Shown in pieces: positions 26,702 to 35,954 of a stretch of DNA of 64,000 nt. Under the pieces are notes generated by a model. The model had not been told where the DNA came from and ran no database searches. It saw only the letters and a list, made by a program, of their open reading frames with translations. Source of the DNA: Chloroflexota bacterium (GTDB lineage Bacteria; Chloroflexota; Anaerolineae; Aggregatilineales; Phototrophicaceae); assembly GCA_020161935.1 (NCBI GenBank), contig JAIUNI010000001.1, forward strand, positions 744,001 to 808,000, given 5' to 3'. A program made the position numbers and the translations under genes. Numbering within the stretch: position 1 is the stretch's first letter; the number at the start of each line of letters is the position of its first letter.

Positions 26702-27946
26702 ATGGCTGCAAGCGTGAATGCCGAGATTATTGCCATCGGCACGGAAATATTGCTTGGGGAAATTACGGATACCAATTCGGTTTTTATTGCCAAGTTACTG
26801 CGTGATATCGGTGTCAATTTATACTTTATGACCTCTGTTGGCGATAACGAACAACGCATCGCCGATTCCATTCGGATTGCGATGGGACGCGCCCAAGTGG
26901 TGATTACCTGCGGCGGTTTGGGGCCAACCATTGACGATATGACGCGGCAAGGGGTAGCAACCGCTACCGACCGTGGATTAGTGTTCCATCAGTATTTGCT
27001 CGACGCGATTGCGGAGCGCTTTACCGGTTTTCGCGCGAAAATGACGGAGAACAATAAACGTCAGGCTTATTTACCTGCCGACTCAACCGTGATCGAAAAT
27101 CCGGTAGGGACTGCTCCATCCTTCATTGTTGAGCATCAAGGCAGTGTCGTGATTAGTCTGCCCGGTGTCCCGCGCGAGATGAAGTTCTTGATGAACGAGC
27201 GCGTGATTCCCTATTTGAAGGAAAAGTACCAACTGGGCAGCGGCATCATCAAAGCCAAAGTGCTACGAACAGCCGGTATTGGCGAAAGTTTACTGGACAG
27301 CGAAATTGGAACGGAACTGCTCGAAATGGCGAACCCGACTGTAGGCTTGGCCGCCCACGCGGGGCAGGTCGATGTACGCATCACGGCGAAAGCCGGGGAC
27401 GTTGCGACCGCTGACCAGATGATAGCACTCGTTGAAGAACAAATTCGCGCGAAAGTGGGCAAGTTCATTTTCGGCATTGACCAAGAAGAAATTGAAACGG
27501 TACTGACTCGCGTTCTGCGAGCCAGCAATTTGCGCGTTGCCCTGAGCGAAACGGGAATCACCGGGCTGTTAAGTGAGCGCATTCGCAAAGTCGCCGGAGC
27601 CGATGGCGTATTATCGGCTGCTACCATTTACGCCGAACCAACCGCCTTACAGAATGAGTTGGATATTTCGGGTGAGTTACCCATCCGGGAGTTAGCCGAA
27701 AAAGCCGCCACGCAGTTAACCCGTAACGCCAATGCGGACGCGGGTATTGCGGTCGTCTGCCGACCCGACATGGGCGAACAGCACGCCGACAGCGAAGCCG
27801 GGACAGCCATAGCCGTCTACTACTCAGGTGTCATGCGGTCACGGGTTTACGGTTTTGGTGGGCAGAGTGAAACCGCACCCCAGTGGGCGAGTACATGGGC
27901 GATGTCGATGTTGTGGCAAATGCTCCAAGAGACATTGAACTCCTAA
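26702..27946 (+). CDS. CinA-family protein with a degenerate C-terminal amidase domain
   Basis: A 414-aa protein. Residues 1-170 are a MoaB/MogA-type (MPT-binding) domain: AEIIAIGTEILLGEITDTNS, TSVGDNEQRI, VVITCGGLGPTIDDMTR, LPGVPREMKFL, which in CinA carries ADP-ribose pyrophosphatase activity. A linker domain follows (about 175-255). The C-terminal part (about 262-410) aligns with the NMN-deamidase (PncC) domain, but the catalytic AESCTGG is replaced by SETGITG (282-288), with Thr284 in place of the nucleophilic Ser, and the GIAGPGG loop is missing (VVCRPDMGEQ instead). It is therefore probably not an active amidase. The gene is monocistronic and divergent from the ABC ATPase. The family is certain; catalysis by the C-terminal domain is doubtful. 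Confidence 0.9.
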   Translation: MAASVNAEIIAIGTEILLGEITDTNSVFIAKLLRDIGVNLYFMTSVGDNEQRIADSIRIAMGRAQVVITCGGLGPTIDDMTRQGVATATDRGLVFHQYLLDAIAERFTGFRAKMTENNKRQAYLPADSTVIENPVGTAPSFIVEHQGSVVISLPGVPREMKFLMNERVIPYLKEKYQLGSGIIKAKVLRTAGIGESLLDSEIGTELLEMANPTVGLAAHAGQVDVRITAKAGDVATADQMIALVEEQIRAKVGKFIFGIDQEEIETVLTRVLRASNLRVALSETGITGLLSERIRKVAGADGVLSAATIYAEPTALQNELDISGELPIRELAEKAATQLTRNANADAGIAVVCRPDMGEQHADSEAGTAIAVYYSGVMRSRVYGFGGQSETAPQWASTWAMSMLWQMLQETLNS

Positions 27947-28816
27947 GCCTTGATCTGTTGGAATTGAGTATCGCACTTATAAAGTTTGAAAACTCTAAAA
28001 AGCCGTTTGAAAAGGGTTCATCAGACGCGATGTATTGCGTCCCTACAAGAAATTCGCCTCACAAACGCGCGTTTTTGTAGGGACAGCAAGTATGCTGCCC
28101 AGTATTTCAGAACTTCTCAAATGGCTTCTAACCAAAATTACTTCCTAAATTTTGTGCAAATTAGGCCACAAATTGAAAAGTTTCACTCAAGGCAAATGCA
28201 CATGGACAGCGCATCAGCATTTAGGTACATCCGTTTTCTGACAGAACGACCTTACTGAGCCTACGGATCATGATGCGCCTCATTTAAGGTCGATTTTCTT
28301 CGTATAAATATTTATTTCTTGTTCCATTTGGCTGTATTTTGCACAAATTTGTCGTGCTTGACGGCTATGAACTTTTGTTCTATAATGGACTTATATCCTT
28401 GTATTCATCCTGGCGTTCTTGGCGGTTCAAATGCGTTTTGTTCTGGCTTTCGCGTTAAAATCTTTGCGTTTTGTTATTCCTATCTTTGCTTTCCTCTACG
28501 TCTCTGCGGTTAATATGCTTTTGCCTTTGCATTTGACTGGAGACTGATAGCTGATGACTGGAGACTTTCTTTCAACTTGCTGCTTGAAACTTGTGACTCA
28601 TGAAGCAACGACGGCGGCGGCACTGACATTTGCAACGCGGCGGTTATACGGGAGACTTCCGCCGCAAGTGTGCCATTTCAGCGCCACGCCCCCGCATTCC
28701 CGCCGTCATAAAATGTCAATTCAGCGGATACACGAGAGGCTCCCGCCTGCCATTTCGGCGGAATTATTGCGAAAGATGCGAAAAAGATGCAATTTTTGCA
28801 ATATTTGTAACTTTTC
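27947..28816. other. Gene-poor repeat-rich intergenic region
   Basis: About 870 bases with no supported gene. Contents: a 10-bp inverted repeat (listed), TGGCGTTCTTGGCGGTTC at 28411 and a CTCTACGTCTCTGCGGTTAA segment near 28492, two copies of GACTGGAGACT near 28535 and 28555, and a GGC/CGG-rich patch near 28605-28650. The same kinds of elements occur in reverse orientation at 11.1-11.3 kb. Open frames across it lack ribosome-binding sites and protein-like composition. Confidence 0.55.
28039..28084. repeat. Inverted repeat, possible remnant of a dispersed palindromic element
   Basis: GTCCCTACAA (28039-28048) is exactly inverted at 28075-28084. Just upstream GACGC-GATGTATT-GCGTC forms a second small palindrome. 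This style of GTAGGGAC palindrome is typical of dispersed intergenic elements; no transposase is nearby. Confidence 0.6.
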
Positions 28817-29419
28817 ATGGCCTTCACTGAGGTTCTTACATTGATGCCCAACCTTCTGTTATCCGAAATGGTTAATGCCGGGGTACTCGAATTTGGACAG
28901 TTCAAAGTTGAAGGTCAAACGCTGCCCTTCCGCTTTAGTGCCGAATACTTACCCGCCTACCCAAACTTGCTCAGTAAACTTGCCCGTCAAGCTGATGTGC
29001 ATTTCAAGACACTGCATCCCGACCGCCTCGTTGCGCCAGAGGAAAGTTTGCCGTTTGGCATTGCCTGTGCTATCCAGAGTGGTATTTCACTTGCTTATAC
29101 CAAAACAGGCGGGGCGTTTCCTGTGCAAAATCTGGTCGGGGCTTACGACTCCGGTCATAAAGTCGCTTTGTTATTGAACGAGTTTGATAACCGCCGTTCG
29201 CACAATCTGTTCATAACCGATGCACGTCGGGTAGGGCTGGAGATCACCGCTATTGCCACCATTCTGGCGATCAATGAGGTTGAAACGGGCGATATTCCCG
29301 TTCTCCCGTTATTCCAATTGAGTAATTTGATCGGTGAATTAACCGAAGCGGGGTATTTGTCGGTTCATCAGGCAGAGGCGGTTCGGCGTTGGGCAGCCGA
29401 ACCGCTGAGTCGTGTCTGA
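28817..29419 (+). CDS. Orotate phosphoribosyltransferase-like protein, PRPP motif degenerate
   Basis: A 200-aa protein (191 aa if it starts at ATG 28844, which has GAGG 11 bases upstream; ATG 28817 has none). The order of elements resembles orotate phosphoribosyltransferases: VLEFGQFKVEGQTLPFRFSA near the N-terminus, a central LPFGIACAIQSGISLAYTKT where OPRTs have the GxPxA/RK segment, then KVALLLNEFDNRRSHNLFIT where the PRPP loop (DDVxTTG) should be, then GLEITAIATILA. The acidic pair and the TTG turn are absent, so phosphoribosyl transfer is unlikely; it may bind a ligand or regulate. It converges on lepA with a 7-base gap. The family call is moderate. Confidence 0.6.
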   Translation: MAFTEVLTLMPNLLLSEMVNAGVLEFGQFKVEGQTLPFRFSAEYLPAYPNLLSKLARQADVHFKTLHPDRLVAPEESLPFGIACAIQSGISLAYTKTGGAFPVQNLVGAYDSGHKVALLLNEFDNRRSHNLFITDARRVGLEITAIATILAINEVETGDIPVLPLFQLSNLIGELTEAGYLSVHQAEAVRRWAAEPLSRV

Positions 29420-29426
29420 CGTGGGA

Positions 29427-31229
29427 TTATTCTTCGTCGAGGCTTAAGATCGCCATGAAGGCTTCTTGTGGAACTTCCACCGAACCCACCATCTTCATGC
29501 GCTTCTTACCCTTTTTCTGCTTTTCGAGCAGCTTTTTCTTACGGGAAATATCACCACCGTAGCATTTCGCCAGAACGTCCTTACGCATCGCGCTGACGTT
29601 CGCACGGGAGATGATCTTCTTCCCGACTGCCGCTTGAATGGGGATAACAAACATCTGGCGCGGAATGAGGTCTTTGAGCTTCGTAACCAGCTTTTGCCCT
29701 TTGTGGTACGAGCTTTCACGGTGGACAATCATCGCTAGCGCGTCCATTGGCTCATTGTTTACCAGCACATCCAGCTTCACGAGGTCGCCCGCGCGGTATT
29801 CCTCGAACTGGTAATCCATGCTGGCGTAACCTTTGGTGATGCTCTTGAGGCGGTCGAAAAAGTCGACAATCACTTCGGAAAGCGGGATATAGTAGTGGAG
29901 CATCACGCGAGTCGGGTCGAGATACTCAGTGGTAATGTATTCACCGCGCTTCTTGATAACCAAATCCATCACCACACCGATGAATTCCTGTGGGGTGTAA
30001 ATTTGGATTTTCATCCACGGCTCGCGGATTTCACGGATCGTCGATTCGTCTGGTAATTGGGCAGGGCTGTCAATAAGCACTACTTCGCCGCTCGTGAGTT
30101 CAACTTGATACTCTACGCTGGGGGCGGTCGCCAGAATATCGAGATCATATTCGCGTTCGAGACGTTCTTGGATGATCTCCATATGGAACAAGCCGAGGAA
30201 GCCCACGCGGAAACCGAAATTCAAGGCCTGTGATGTTTCCGGTTGGTAAACGAGTGACGCATCGTTCAGTTGGAGCTTTTCAAGGGACTCGCGTAAATCA
30301 GCGTAATCATCGTTATCGGTCGGGTAGAAACCCGCGAAGACCATTGGCTTGACCTGTGCGTAACCGGGCAGGGGTGTGGTTGCGCCGTTGGTTGCTAACG
30401 TGATGGTATCACCCACGCGGCATTCCCGTACCGTCTTAAAGCCTGTGGCTACGTAACCCACTTCACCGGCTTCCAATGCTGTTCTGACCTGCATGTTCGG
30501 GCTGAAAACGCCAATTTCAACCGGTTCGAACTTTGCATCAGTCGCGATCAGTCGTAAAGCAGACTTGGGGTCGATCTTCCCATCTACGACACGTACATAC
30601 GCGACTACACCTTTATAAGCGTCGTAGTGCGAGTCGAATACGAGCGCACGGAGAGGGGCATCCGCATTACCCTTCGGAGATGGGACGCGAGCCACAATCG
30701 CTTCCAAGACATCCTGAATGCCGATACCCTGCTTCGCCGAAATGGGTATAAATTGTTCTGCTGAGATGCCTAGCAGATCTTCAAGTTCTTTTGCAACTTC
30801 TTGCGGTCGCGCAGCGGGTAGATCAATCTTATTGATGACTGGTACGAGTTCAAGGTCTTGATCAAGCGCCAGATACAAATTGGCCAGTGTTTGCGCTTCG
30901 ATGCCTTGACTCGCGTCAACCACCAGTACCGCACCCTCGCAAGATTGTAGCGCCCGGCTGACCTCATACCCGAAGTCGACATGGCCGGGGGTGTCGATCA
31001 GGTTAATGATGTACTCGTTGCCGTCTTTCGCTTTGTAAGTCATGCGAACCGCCGACGCTTTAATCGTCACGCCGCGCTCGCGTTCCAAGTCCATGCTGTC
31101 GAGCAACTGCTCCTGCATATTACGGTCAGCAACCGTGTTCGTTAGCTGGAGCAGACGATCAGCGAGTGTGCTTTTACCGTGGTCGATGTGAGCAATAATG
31201 GAAAAATTACGTATATCAGTTCTGGTCAT
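29427..31229 (-). CDS. lepA: Elongation factor 4 (LepA)
   Basis: A 600-aa ribosome-associated GTPase that back-translocates or rescues stalled ribosomes. The G1 motif AHIDHGKST is at residues 13-21. Then come [13 protein letters not shown] (switch I), [16 protein letters not shown] (G3) and NKIDLPAA (G4). The LepA-specific C-terminal domain contains [49 protein letters not shown] and the basic tail [20 protein letters not shown]. Length is the standard 600 aa. It is the last gene of a minus-strand run from the PrsW-like protein, though 79 bases separate it from tlyA. Confidence 0.98.
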   Translation of the reverse strand: MTRTDIRNFSIIAHIDHGKSTLADRLLQLTNTVADRNMQEQLLDSMDLERERGVTIKASAVRMTYKAKDGNEYIINLIDTPGHVDFGYEVSRALQSCEGAVLVVDASQGIEAQTLANLYLALDQDLELVPVINKIDLPAARPQEVAKELEDLLGISAEQFIPISAKQGIGIQDVLEAIVARVPSPKGNADAPLRALVFDSHYDAYKGVVAYVRVVDGKIDPKSALRLIATDAKFEPVEIGVFSPNMQVRTALEAGEVGYVATGFKTVRECRVGDTITLATNGATTPLPGYAQVKPMVFAGFYPTDNDDYADLRESLEKLQLNDASLVYQPETSQALNFGFRVGFLGLFHMEIIQERLEREYDLDILATAPSVEYQVELTSGEVVLIDSPAQLPDESTIREIREPWMKIQIYTPQEFIGVVMDLVIKKRGEYITTEYLDPTRVMLHYYIPLSEVIVDFFDRLKSITKGYASMDYQFEEYRAGDLVKLDVLVNNEPMDALAMIVHRESSYHKGQKLVTKLKDLIPRQMFVIPIQAAVGKKIISRANVSAMRKDVLAKCYGGDISRKKKLLEKQKKGKKRMKMVGSVEVPQEAFMAILSLDEE

Positions 31230-31308
31230 GTGTTTGTGTCATCTTTATGAATGGCTCGGCTGATTATACAAGTAAACCCTACGTATCGTGTAGTGGAGGT
31301 TCGTCACT

Positions 31309-32091
31309 CTAAGAAAGCAGAGGTGTAATGAGGGCATCAAGATCGACTGATGAGGGGGCAGTGCCATCAAATGTCAGCCATGCTAAGAACTCAATGTTGC
31401 CTGCTGGTCCTTTGATAGGGGAGGTTGCTAGTCCATTGACTTGAAAGGCGTTCGTTTGGGCAAAGGTCAGGACATCTACTAACACGCGCCGGTGGATTTT
31501 GGAATCTCTGACCACACCACCTTTGCCCACGTCAGATCGCCCCGCTTCAAATTGGGGTTTGATGAGGGGAATAATCGTCGCGGGTTTAGATAACCAATTC
31601 TTGATGGTGGGCAGGAGCAGCTTAAGTGAAATGAACGAAGCGTCAATCGATACGAAATTGACTGGTTCCGGTAGGGATTCCAGAAAACGGGCGTTGGTAC
31701 GTTCGATGACATGCACGCGGCTGTCTTGGCGCAATGTAAAGTCGATTTGACCGTAGCCAACATCGATGGCGTAAACACTTGATGCGCCATTTTGAAGTAA
31801 GCAGTCCGTAAACCCACCTGTGCTTGCGCCGACATCCGCACAAACGGTATTGTGAACGTCAAGCTGGAATGTTTCGATAGCCCATGCGAGTTTTTCACCC
31901 CCACGACTGACGAAACGGGGTTTGTTCTTGACCACGATTTCAGTGTCGAGCGCTATTGTCGTTCCCGGCTTCGTGATTGGCTGACCGCCTGCAACGACTT
32001 CGCCTGCCATAATCATCGCGCGTGCTTTTTCACGGCTTGCCGCTAGGCCGCGTTCGCACATCAAAATGTCAATGCGTTGTTTAGCGGTCAT
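31309..32091 (-). CDS. tlyA: TlyA-family rRNA 2'-O-methyltransferase (hemolysin A homologue)
   Basis: A 260-aa protein with an N-terminal S4 RNA-binding domain (QRIDILMCERGLAASREKAR, residues 5-24, then AGEVVAGGQPITKPGT) and an FtsJ-like methyltransferase domain. The SAM site is visible as CADVGASTGGFTDCLLQNGA, then YAIDVGYGQIDFTLRQDSRV, and a substrate/SAM stretch VSIDASFISLKLLLP. The C-terminus has LIKPQFEAGRSDVGKGGVVRD. TlyA enzymes methylate cytidines in 16S and 23S rRNA. It starts 9 bases after the stop of the upstream protease gene, so it is co-transcribed with it. Confidence 0.92.
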   Translation of the reverse strand: MTAKQRIDILMCERGLAASREKARAMIMAGEVVAGGQPITKPGTTIALDTEIVVKNKPRFVSRGGEKLAWAIETFQLDVHNTVCADVGASTGGFTDCLLQNGASSVYAIDVGYGQIDFTLRQDSRVHVIERTNARFLESLPEPVNFVSIDASFISLKLLLPTIKNWLSKPATIIPLIKPQFEAGRSDVGKGGVVRDSKIHRRVLVDVLTFAQTNAFQVNGLATSPIKGPAGNIEFLAWLTFDGTAPSSVDLDALITPLLS

Positions 32092-32100
32092 ATACTTGCA

Positions 32101-34356
32101 TCAGTCCTTATTCAGGTAGATTGTCAAATTAAGCGGGTTAGGGGTTTCGGCTGTGACTTCTATACCATCTGCGGTTAAGGGTAAATACCCCTGTGCCGAA
32201 ACAATAGCACTATAAGCGACTGTCAAAGTGTCGGTTGTGTAGGCCAATGGGCGGCTAATTTCAAATGTACCGTTACTATCGGTGATCGCTAAATCGTAAA
32301 TTTGGTCTTGGTTCCATGTGAAGTCGCTCACTGAGAATTGCTCACTGATGACGATCACGGTTACACCCGCAATCCCTTCGCGTGTATCGGCACTAAGGAT
32401 GCGACCACGTAGCTGCACCCCGCTGGCTCGTGCGAAACGATCAATTGGGAGCTGACCAATCCCCACTTGTGCTTGCGCTTTTTGCAGTAACACGTTGTTC
32501 ACACGGAGTTCAACCGAATACGTTCCATCCGGCAATCCACCTGCCGCCGAAAGCCGCACAAGGAAATTACTGCCTGTCTGCACATTGTTCCACGGTACGG
32601 TCTGATCGTAGAAGGCTACACCATCAACGAACCACCGCAACGTCCACAATGTCGTCGGCGAAATTTGGCTCCAATCAAAGAGTGCATACAGTGTGTTCAC
32701 ACCACCGGGGAAGTTACTCACTGCGTTACTGGTGAGCGCGTCTGCATCCGAATTTGCGGTTGTAAAGCGCAGTTGGGTGAAGATTTGCGGGAGTGCGCCT
32801 TCTTGTGCGCCTGCGATAGTGAAATCAGATGTGGCGCGTAACCGATCCTCAATATACAACTCTAATCGGTAACTGCCGGGTAATAACCCTTCAGCGACCT
32901 CGATGCTGGTGTTGACGGATGAGCCGCTGCTACCAGCGTTCCAAGCGTCTGTGGCACGGCGGATTTCGGTACCATCGAGATACCAGATGACCGTCCAGTT
33001 GAGGCCATTCTCTAAGTTTCGATAAATGAAACGCGCACTGGCAATATTGCCCGCTGGCAGTACAAAGCCGTTTCCCTGTGGTTGTCCGCGTGAATCGAGC
33101 AAACCAAAGGTAATGTCACTAAATACCGGTTCAGTGCTGGGGGCAACACCAATGACCAGCTTTTGAGAAGGTGAAGCAACCCCATCGGCGAAAAGAGTGA
33201 ATTCATAAATGCCATTCGGCCACGGTTGCCCACCATTCCCGATGTACCACATGCCTTTAGCGCCACCGCTCCAACGAACGGGCGATAAGCTAAAGGTTGA
33301 GTTTGGAATACCATCTGTTGTGACACGAAGCTCATATACCGTCTCGGGTGTCATGTTTTCGTAGTCGAAAAAGAGATACAGGCTGTTGCTACCCGCTGGC
33401 AAACTACTGATGACCGAGGAGGGCATTCCCGCGGGGTTAACCGCCGCTGCAAAGAAAAGCCGTTTAAAAGTCGGTGTTCCTGTCGCCGAGATGGCTGCCG
33501 CTGAGGGCGTACTGGTTGCTACCGTTAATCCTAAAGAGGCTGCTCGTAGGAGAGGACGAGCAAAATTCGATGGACGCAGCGCATTGATGAACACACCCGT
33601 CGGTACACAGTAGTCACTGGCGTTGACGATGCGGTCGAGGTTCGTATCCTGAATAGCGACACAATTTGCTGTACCGCCACTGCTAGCACTTATTGGTGCT
33701 GTAGTGGGTATTGCGATTAATTGGCTCTGTTGATTGTAGACCCCGCCACCGGACATGATACCGGGGATTTCCGCATTGCTTTTGAGCCATGCCGGCCCAA
33801 GATCATTATTACGGGGTTCAAAGACGAAGCCTGTAACAATGCCGCGTACTGAGGAAATAGGTTCATTCCCGATACTTGGATAACCTAAGACGGTCACCGT
33901 TTCGTCGAGTTTAACGGTTTGCGAGTCTGCTAGCTCAACGAAAGGGAGGGATAGGCTCGTAGGGTCAACAAGCCGACCATCTAATTCTTGGGTGATGCGG
34001 AGTAAAGCCAGATCGATCCCAATGTCAGCTTGGGCAATTTCTGCACGGTATTGTGGAACGGGTGCTTCGGACACGTCGGTCGTCATGGCTACAATAAGCG
34101 TTTCACCTCTGCATGTTTGACTTGGTACCGTGCTGTGTGCATTGGTCAGGATAAGCCCATCACGACTGAGCAGTGTGCCGGAACTTACACACGTGACCAG
34201 CAGGTTCGTTCCAACGTTTTCCGTCTGCATAATATAAACAGTCGCACGCTGTAAACGATCAATGTCAATCGTGCTGGATTGAGCAAATAGCTGTGTTGGC
34301 GCTATAAGCAGCAACATAAGGGTCGTTAGAATTAGCCAAGCGTGAAGTTTTTTCAA
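32101..34356 (-). CDS. Secreted trypsin-like serine protease with C-terminal beta domains
   Basis: A 751-aa exported protein. The signal peptide (LILTTLMLLLIAPTQLFA, cleaved near residue 25) precedes a chymotrypsin-fold protease whose triad is His74 in ILTNAHSTV, Asp115 in GIDLALLRI and Ser202 in GIMSGGGVYN. The normal GNSGG oxyanion loop is altered to IMSGGG, but the Ser is kept. Three similar beta-sandwich repeats follow (about 305-640), each with a VNTLYALFDWSQISP-like or NSLYLFFDYENMTP-like strand and a W..G segment, and the C-terminus is a carboxypeptidase-regulatory-like Ig domain (LRGRILSADTREGIAGVTVI). No membrane anchor is seen after the signal. It sits in a tight cluster with an unknown membrane protein and a PrsW-like protein, suggesting envelope proteolysis. 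Confidence 0.82.
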   Translation of the reverse strand: MKKLHAWLILTTLMLLLIAPTQLFAQSSTIDIDRLQRATVYIMQTENVGTNLLVTCVSSGTLLSRDGLILTNAHSTVPSQTCRGETLIVAMTTDVSEAPVPQYRAEIAQADIGIDLALLRITQELDGRLVDPTSLSLPFVELADSQTVKLDETVTVLGYPSIGNEPISSVRGIVTGFVFEPRNNDLGPAWLKSNAEIPGIMSGGGVYNQQSQLIAIPTTAPISASSGGTANCVAIQDTNLDRIVNASDYCVPTGVFINALRPSNFARPLLRAASLGLTVATSTPSAAAISATGTPTFKRLFFAAAVNPAGMPSSVISSLPAGSNSLYLFFDYENMTPETVYELRVTTDGIPNSTFSLSPVRWSGGAKGMWYIGNGGQPWPNGIYEFTLFADGVASPSQKLVIGVAPSTEPVFSDITFGLLDSRGQPQGNGFVLPAGNIASARFIYRNLENGLNWTVIWYLDGTEIRRATDAWNAGSSGSSVNTSIEVAEGLLPGSYRLELYIEDRLRATSDFTIAGAQEGALPQIFTQLRFTTANSDADALTSNAVSNFPGGVNTLYALFDWSQISPTTLWTLRWFVDGVAFYDQTVPWNNVQTGSNFLVRLSAAGGLPDGTYSVELRVNNVLLQKAQAQVGIGQLPIDRFARASGVQLRGRILSADTREGIAGVTVIVISEQFSVSDFTWNQDQIYDLAITDSNGTFEISRPLAYTTDTLTVAYSAIVSAQGYLPLTADGIEVTAETPNPLNLTIYLNKD

Positions 34357-34358
34357 GT

Positions 34359-34961
34359 TTAGAACTCAAGCGTATCTAGGAAACGGGAGAAGGTGTCGTA
34401 ATCAGCTTCATAACTTTCTGAATCTGTGAGAAAAGTTATGATAACGGCTTGACCGCGTTTGATCGTAATTATATCAATGCCACGCACTACCGTCGGAATT
34501 GTCTCCAGAAAAGGGTCAGCATTAATGGCTGTGTAGGTGTAACTAACCTCGGTAGCAATTGTCCCATCTGGAAGGATGAAATTGTTATCTGCCGGTAGTG
34601 ACCGGTAGGCTGCTAGTGTTTGAGAACGGTTTAGGGTCAAGGCATCCACGATATTACGTGTCGAAGTATTGGTGCTTACTGCTTGGACACCAACCTGAAT
34701 GGTTGTTTTAAATCCAACTCGAGACATATCTTGTACGCGAAATACGTAATCGCCGGTTGTGTTGATGAGCCAGTTACGCGGATAGAGCGCTGATATACCG
34801 ACAGTAGAATTGGTGTAGGATGTTACAGCGTACAAAGCCGCATCACGTAGGTTTACTGCGATGATTATACAGACGATCACCACCACCACAGCGAGATAAT
34901 GGTTCCACCGCTGCCGGAATGAAAGTTCGGGGTTATCTGAGGTTGATTCGATATAAATCAT
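34359..34961 (-). CDS. Hypothetical single-pass membrane protein
   Basis: A 200-aa protein with one N-terminal membrane helix (about 22-41, YLAVVVVIVCIIIAVNL) and an external domain of about 150 residues. The latter has strands such as VGISALYPRNWLIN, VGFKTTIQVGVQA and IDIITIKRGQAVIITFLTDS, reminiscent of the PsbP-like/DUF1795-type sheet folds that carry a YP.gW motif. No catalytic residues are apparent. It lies between the PrsW-like gene (6-base gap) and the serine protease (2-base gap), so the three are a translationally linked set. The function is unknown; a substrate-binding or inhibitory partner for the protease is only a guess. Confidence 0.72.
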   Translation of the reverse strand: MIYIESTSDNPELSFRQRWNHYLAVVVVIVCIIIAVNLRDAALYAVTSYTNSTVGISALYPRNWLINTTGDYVFRVQDMSRVGFKTTIQVGVQAVSTNTSTRNIVDALTLNRSQTLAAYRSLPADNNFILPDGTIATEVSYTYTAINADPFLETIPTVVRGIDIITIKRGQAVIITFLTDSESYEADYDTFSRFLDTLEF

Positions 34962-34967
34962 GTCGCT

Positions 34968-35876
34968 TTACTCCTCATCACCGGACTTGGCCTCTCGCTC
35001 TAGTCGATCCGCATTCCTAATTAAACCGGAAGTAAGGATACTTACGATCAGGAGTAACCCGAGTGAAAAACCCAACCCAAATAACGGCCGTGGCGCACTA
35101 ATTGAGGTGATGCTAAGACTGGCATTTACCAGACCTGCGTGGATTGGAATGGCGATACCTGTAACGATGGCCGCCACGATCAAAATGAGCGCTTGAAAGA
35201 TTGGAGTAGGATTGGAGAAGTAAACTTCTGATAAACCGTAACCTATAATGATGCCTGTGGATATGTGCAAAGCATAGTTTGCGATGACGCGAAATACAAC
35301 GACATCAATCGGAGATGTGCTGTTTGAAATTATAAATTGGAGATTGATGAGGGTTGCGTACCCGATGCCGGAAGCAATCCCGTAAGCAATTCCATCTAAC
35401 CGGATACGAAAGTGGTTAGGCCAGACAGTATACCTAATGATGAGATACTTAATGAACTCTTGCGTAATCCCAACGGTTAGCGTGTAACCTAAGATGCGGT
35501 CAATGGCAGGTGCGAGCGGTAACCATTGATCGACGCGAAATAGCTGGTTAATGAGGGGGAGCGCAATGGAGTTCGCAACAAGCATGGTAATAAACACGAC
35601 TGTGACTAAATGTTTTCGTGGTTGACTGATCTGACGTTCGGCAAACCAAGAAAAGAGGAACCAAAGCAGCAGAGGGACGATAGCTAGACCTAGACCTATA
35701 TATGGCCCAAAACGACCAACTAGAGATGTAAGCCTCGCGCCAAAGATAAAAGCGACCAACGTAATGGTGGTTAAAATTGTGGTCTCGATAAACAAGCTGC
35801 GCCAAACAGGTCTATACGGAAAACGTTCTTGCTCTTCTGTTGGAGGCGTTATGAAACGTGGGGCATTTGATGACAT
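34968..35876 (-). CDS. PrsW-like multipass membrane protein (putative intramembrane metalloprotease)
   Basis: A 302-aa protein with about eight membrane segments. Three positions match the PrsW/CAAX-type protease layout: motif 1 GITQEFIKY (Gln139-Glu140-x-x-Lys143, family EExxK), motif 2 DGIAYGIASGIGYATLINLQF (Asp161 to Asn178, family D..xxG..xGxGFA..EN) and motif 3 ALHISTG (His204). The first Glu of motif 1 is Gln and the Glu of EN is Ile, so activity is uncertain. PrsW in Bacillus cleaves an anti-sigma factor; nothing similar is adjacent. The first gene of the tight group with the 200-aa protein and the secreted serine protease. ATG 35876 lies back to back with the binding-protein gene at 35955. 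Confidence 0.7.
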   Translation of the reverse strand: MSSNAPRFITPPTEEQERFPYRPVWRSLFIETTILTTITLVAFIFGARLTSLVGRFGPYIGLGLAIVPLLLWFLFSWFAERQISQPRKHLVTVVFITMLVANSIALPLINQLFRVDQWLPLAPAIDRILGYTLTVGITQEFIKYLIIRYTVWPNHFRIRLDGIAYGIASGIGYATLINLQFIISNSTSPIDVVVFRVIANYALHISTGIIIGYGLSEVYFSNPTPIFQALILIVAAIVTGIAIPIHAGLVNASLSITSISAPRPLFGLGFSLGLLLIVSILTSGLIRNADRLEREAKSGDEE

Positions 35877-35954
35877 ACGTGCTTGTTTTATCTGTCCTTC
35901 GTAAGAATAATCTGTTACATGCTAATGCATTCGGTCTGAGGTTAAAAGTCTGAA

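Noticed and set aside
27986..28844. Small frames between cinA and the OPRT-like gene
   Set aside because: Cys/Phe/Leu-rich translations over repeat remnants, lacking start signals.
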